NCBI GenBank assembly: GCA_007124345.1
Contig: SLFH01000279.1
Span: 1 to 5,593 of the forward strand
Source of the DNA: Phycisphaerales bacterium
GTDB taxonomy: Bacteria; Planctomycetota; Phycisphaerae; Phycisphaerales; UBA1924
Reading direction: 5' to 3'
DNA length: 5,593 nt
Shown here: piece by piece, positions 4,500 to 5,593 of the stretch
Layout: each line of letters begins with the position of its first letter
Numbering within the stretch: position 1 is the stretch's first letter
The notes under the pieces: generated by a model
Databases searched by the model: none
Seen by the model: only the letters and a program-made list of their open reading frames with translations
What the model was told of the DNA's origin: nothing
Position numbers and translations under genes: made by a program

Positions 4500-5195
4500 G
4501 TGATCCTCCTCGTCGACAACTACGACAGTTTCACCTGGAACCTCGTCCAGCGCATGGGCGAGCTCGACCCCTCCATCGAGCTCGACCGCGACCTGCTGGT
4601 CGTCCGCAACGACGCGATCACGCCCGAGGAGGCCGAGGCCCTCGACGGGGGGCGGGGCCCCAGCCACCTCCTGATCTCCCCCGGCCCGTGCACCCCCGCC
4701 GAGGCTGGCGTCTGTCCGGCGATGATCGACCGGTTCGCGGGCCGGATCCCCGTGCTGGGCGTCTGCCTGGGCCACCAGTGCATCGGGGCCCTGCACGGGA
4801 TGCCCGTCGTCCGCCACCCCGTCCCCGTCCACGGCAAGACCAGCCTCGTCCACCACGACAACCAAGGCGTCTTCGCGGGTTTACCCAATCCCTTCCAGGC
4901 GACGCGCTACCACTCGCTGGTCGTCCCGCTGGAGGCGGCGCAGCAGGCCGGAGATCGGGGCTGGGCCGTCAGCGCCTGGACCGACGAGGAGCTGCCCGGC
5001 GGCGAATCCCGGCGCGTGGTCATGGGCCTCCGCCGGGTCTGGGAAGGGTCTGTTTCAGACCGTCAGCCCCTCGAAGGCGTGCAGTTCCACCCCGAGAGCT
5101 TCATGACGCCCGAAGGCCCGAGGCTCTTGGCGAATTTTCTGGCGATGGGCGCAAGGCCCAGAACACCGCTCGCCTCCTACGCTCCGCAGCCATGA
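4500..5195 (+). CDS. pabA: Aminodeoxychorismate/anthranilate synthase glutamine amidotransferase subunit
   Basis: This 231-residue class I glutamine amidotransferase hydrolyses glutamine and passes ammonia to a PabB or TrpE partner acting on chorismate, for folate or tryptophan synthesis. The N-terminus ILLVDNYDSFTWNL is diagnostic. ISPGPCTP (59-66) forms the oxyanion region. The nucleophile is Cys89 in GVCLGHQ, and the catalytic pair His197 and Glu199 lies in VQFHPES. HGKTS (111-115) and RYHSLVV (136-142) are also typical. The triad is intact. Resemblance to E. coli PabA is strong, but PabA and TrpG are not reliably separable by sequence and one protein often serves both. Compared with E. 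coli PabA there are small insertions near residues 23-32 and 164-190 and a C-terminal extension of about 14 residues. GTG at 4500 is the only start compatible with the conserved N-terminus. The stop overlaps the next start (ATGA at 5192-5195), so the two are co-translated. No partner synthase is in the window. Confidence 0.93.
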   Translation: MILLVDNYDSFTWNLVQRMGELDPSIELDRDLLVVRNDAITPEEAEALDGGRGPSHLLISPGPCTPAEAGVCPAMIDRFAGRIPVLGVCLGHQCIGALHGMPVVRHPVPVHGKTSLVHHDNQGVFAGLPNPFQATRYHSLVVPLEAAQQAGDRGWAVSAWTDEELPGGESRRVVMGLRRVWEGSVSDRQPLEGVQFHPESFMTPEGPRLLANFLAMGARPRTPLASYAPQP

Positions 5196-5593
5196 TCGAC
5201 CCGGCCCCGACAACTGAGATCGACCCCCGCCTGGCCCGAGGCCTCCTCCTTGAGCGAGGCTCGGAGGTCGCGGGCAAGCCCGACCATATCGTCTTCGGCA
5301 CCCACAACAACAACTACCAGCTCCACCTCAAGCCGACCGAGCCCGTCGACACCGAGGTCGGCAAGAAGCTCATCGGGACCGTCCGCGTCGACGCCCGCAA
5401 GATCGACCGCGTCCACACCGGCGGCCGCTTCATCGAGCCGGTCTACGGGCGCCCCAGGCGTGTGCAGGGCACCGTGGTCGCCATCACCGACGAGACGGTC
5501 GTGGTCGACGCGGGCATCAAGATCCACCTCAGGCCGACCGAGCGCGACCAGCAGCCGTCGGACTTCAAGCTCGGCGAACTCGTTGGGTGCGAT
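5192..5593 (+). CDS. Unrecognised protein with duplicated HL[KR]PTE motif, N-terminal part
   Basis: An open frame of 134 codons begins at ATG 5192, overlapping the pabA stop as ATGA, and runs off the end of the window without a stop. Codon use matches its neighbours (strong C/G third-position bias), so it is a real gene. I do not recognise the family. After about 30 variable residues comes HIVFGTHNNNYQLHLKPTE (32-50), then KKLIGTVRVDARKIDRV (58-74), the Gly/Arg-rich TGGRFIEPVYGRPRRVQG (76-93), and VVAITDETVVVDAGIKIHLRP (split at 95-115). HLKPTE at 45-50 recurs as HLRPTE at 112-117, each followed by a K-L-x-G element. The second half, G-x-V-x-x-h-x-D-x-x-V-x-V-D-x-G, recalls an OB-fold or S1-like beta-barrel, but this is a weak inference. 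There is no signal peptide or membrane segment in the visible part. Translational coupling to pabA suggests co-expression, not necessarily a shared pathway. Confidence 0.85.
   Translation, partial: MIDPAPTTEIDPRLARGLLLERGSEVAGKPDHIVFGTHNNNYQLHLKPTEPVDTEVGKKLIGTVRVDARKIDRVHTGGRFIEPVYGRPRRVQGTVVAITDETVVVDAGIKIHLRPTERDQQPSDFKLGELVGCD

Noticed and set aside
4320..4865. Reverse-strand open frame of 181 codons opposite pabA
   Set aside because: It overlaps the convincing pabA gene and the forward terminator, and its Val/Asp-rich repetitive composition mirrors the codon bias of the other strand.
1..5593. CRISPR array, insertion sequence or attachment site
   Set aside because: No regularly spaced repeats, no transposase or integrase coding region and no terminal inverted repeats with target duplications were seen. 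The short direct repeats found are 6-13 bases and not arranged as element ends.

Overview
The window is a GC-rich bacterial chromosome segment with densely packed genes and short spacers. It most likely comes from a planctomycete of the Phycisphaerae type. That placement is inferred from the protein sequences (a short stand-alone FliN, an acpP-fabF pair without the other fab genes, and a conserved-looking unnamed protein behind pabA), not from a phylogenetic marker.

Layout from left to right. The first 179 bases are the 3' end of a forward glycoside hydrolase family 15 (glucoamylase-like) gene. It converges on a reverse-strand fliN-type flagellar switch gene (378-716), whose upstream region carries a good candidate sigma-54 promoter (780-796). 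Next is a forward two-gene toxin-antitoxin module: a Phd/YefM-type antitoxin (925-1197) and a RelE/ParE-type toxin (1190-1612) that overlap by 8 nt, with their own promoter and a candidate autoregulatory inverted repeat. The toxin gene ends 21 nt from the end of a convergent fatty-acid synthesis operon on the reverse strand, acpP (2958-3209) then fabF (1634-2920). That operon is driven by a strong-looking promoter containing a palindrome in its spacer.

The 377-nt divergent region (3210-3586) separates acpP from a forward DUF1444-family gene (3587-4384), which ends in a textbook intrinsic terminator (4412-4448). A pabA/trpG-type glutamine amidotransferase gene (4500-5195) follows. It starts with GTG, has no Shine-Dalgarno, and has a -10-like hexamer 7 nt upstream, so it may be leaderless. 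Its stop codon overlaps the start of an unrecognised gene (5192 to the window end) that contains a duplicated HL[KR]PTE motif.

How the genes work together: acpP and fabF supply the carrier and the elongating condensing enzyme of type II fatty acid synthesis. The antitoxin and toxin form a self-contained addiction module. The amidotransferase should supply ammonia to a PabB/TrpE-type synthase that is not in the window. No mobile element, CRISPR array, rRNA or tRNA was recognised. The parts least explained by known biology are the C-terminal unnamed protein, the palindrome-bearing acpP promoter and the possible leaderless pabA start.
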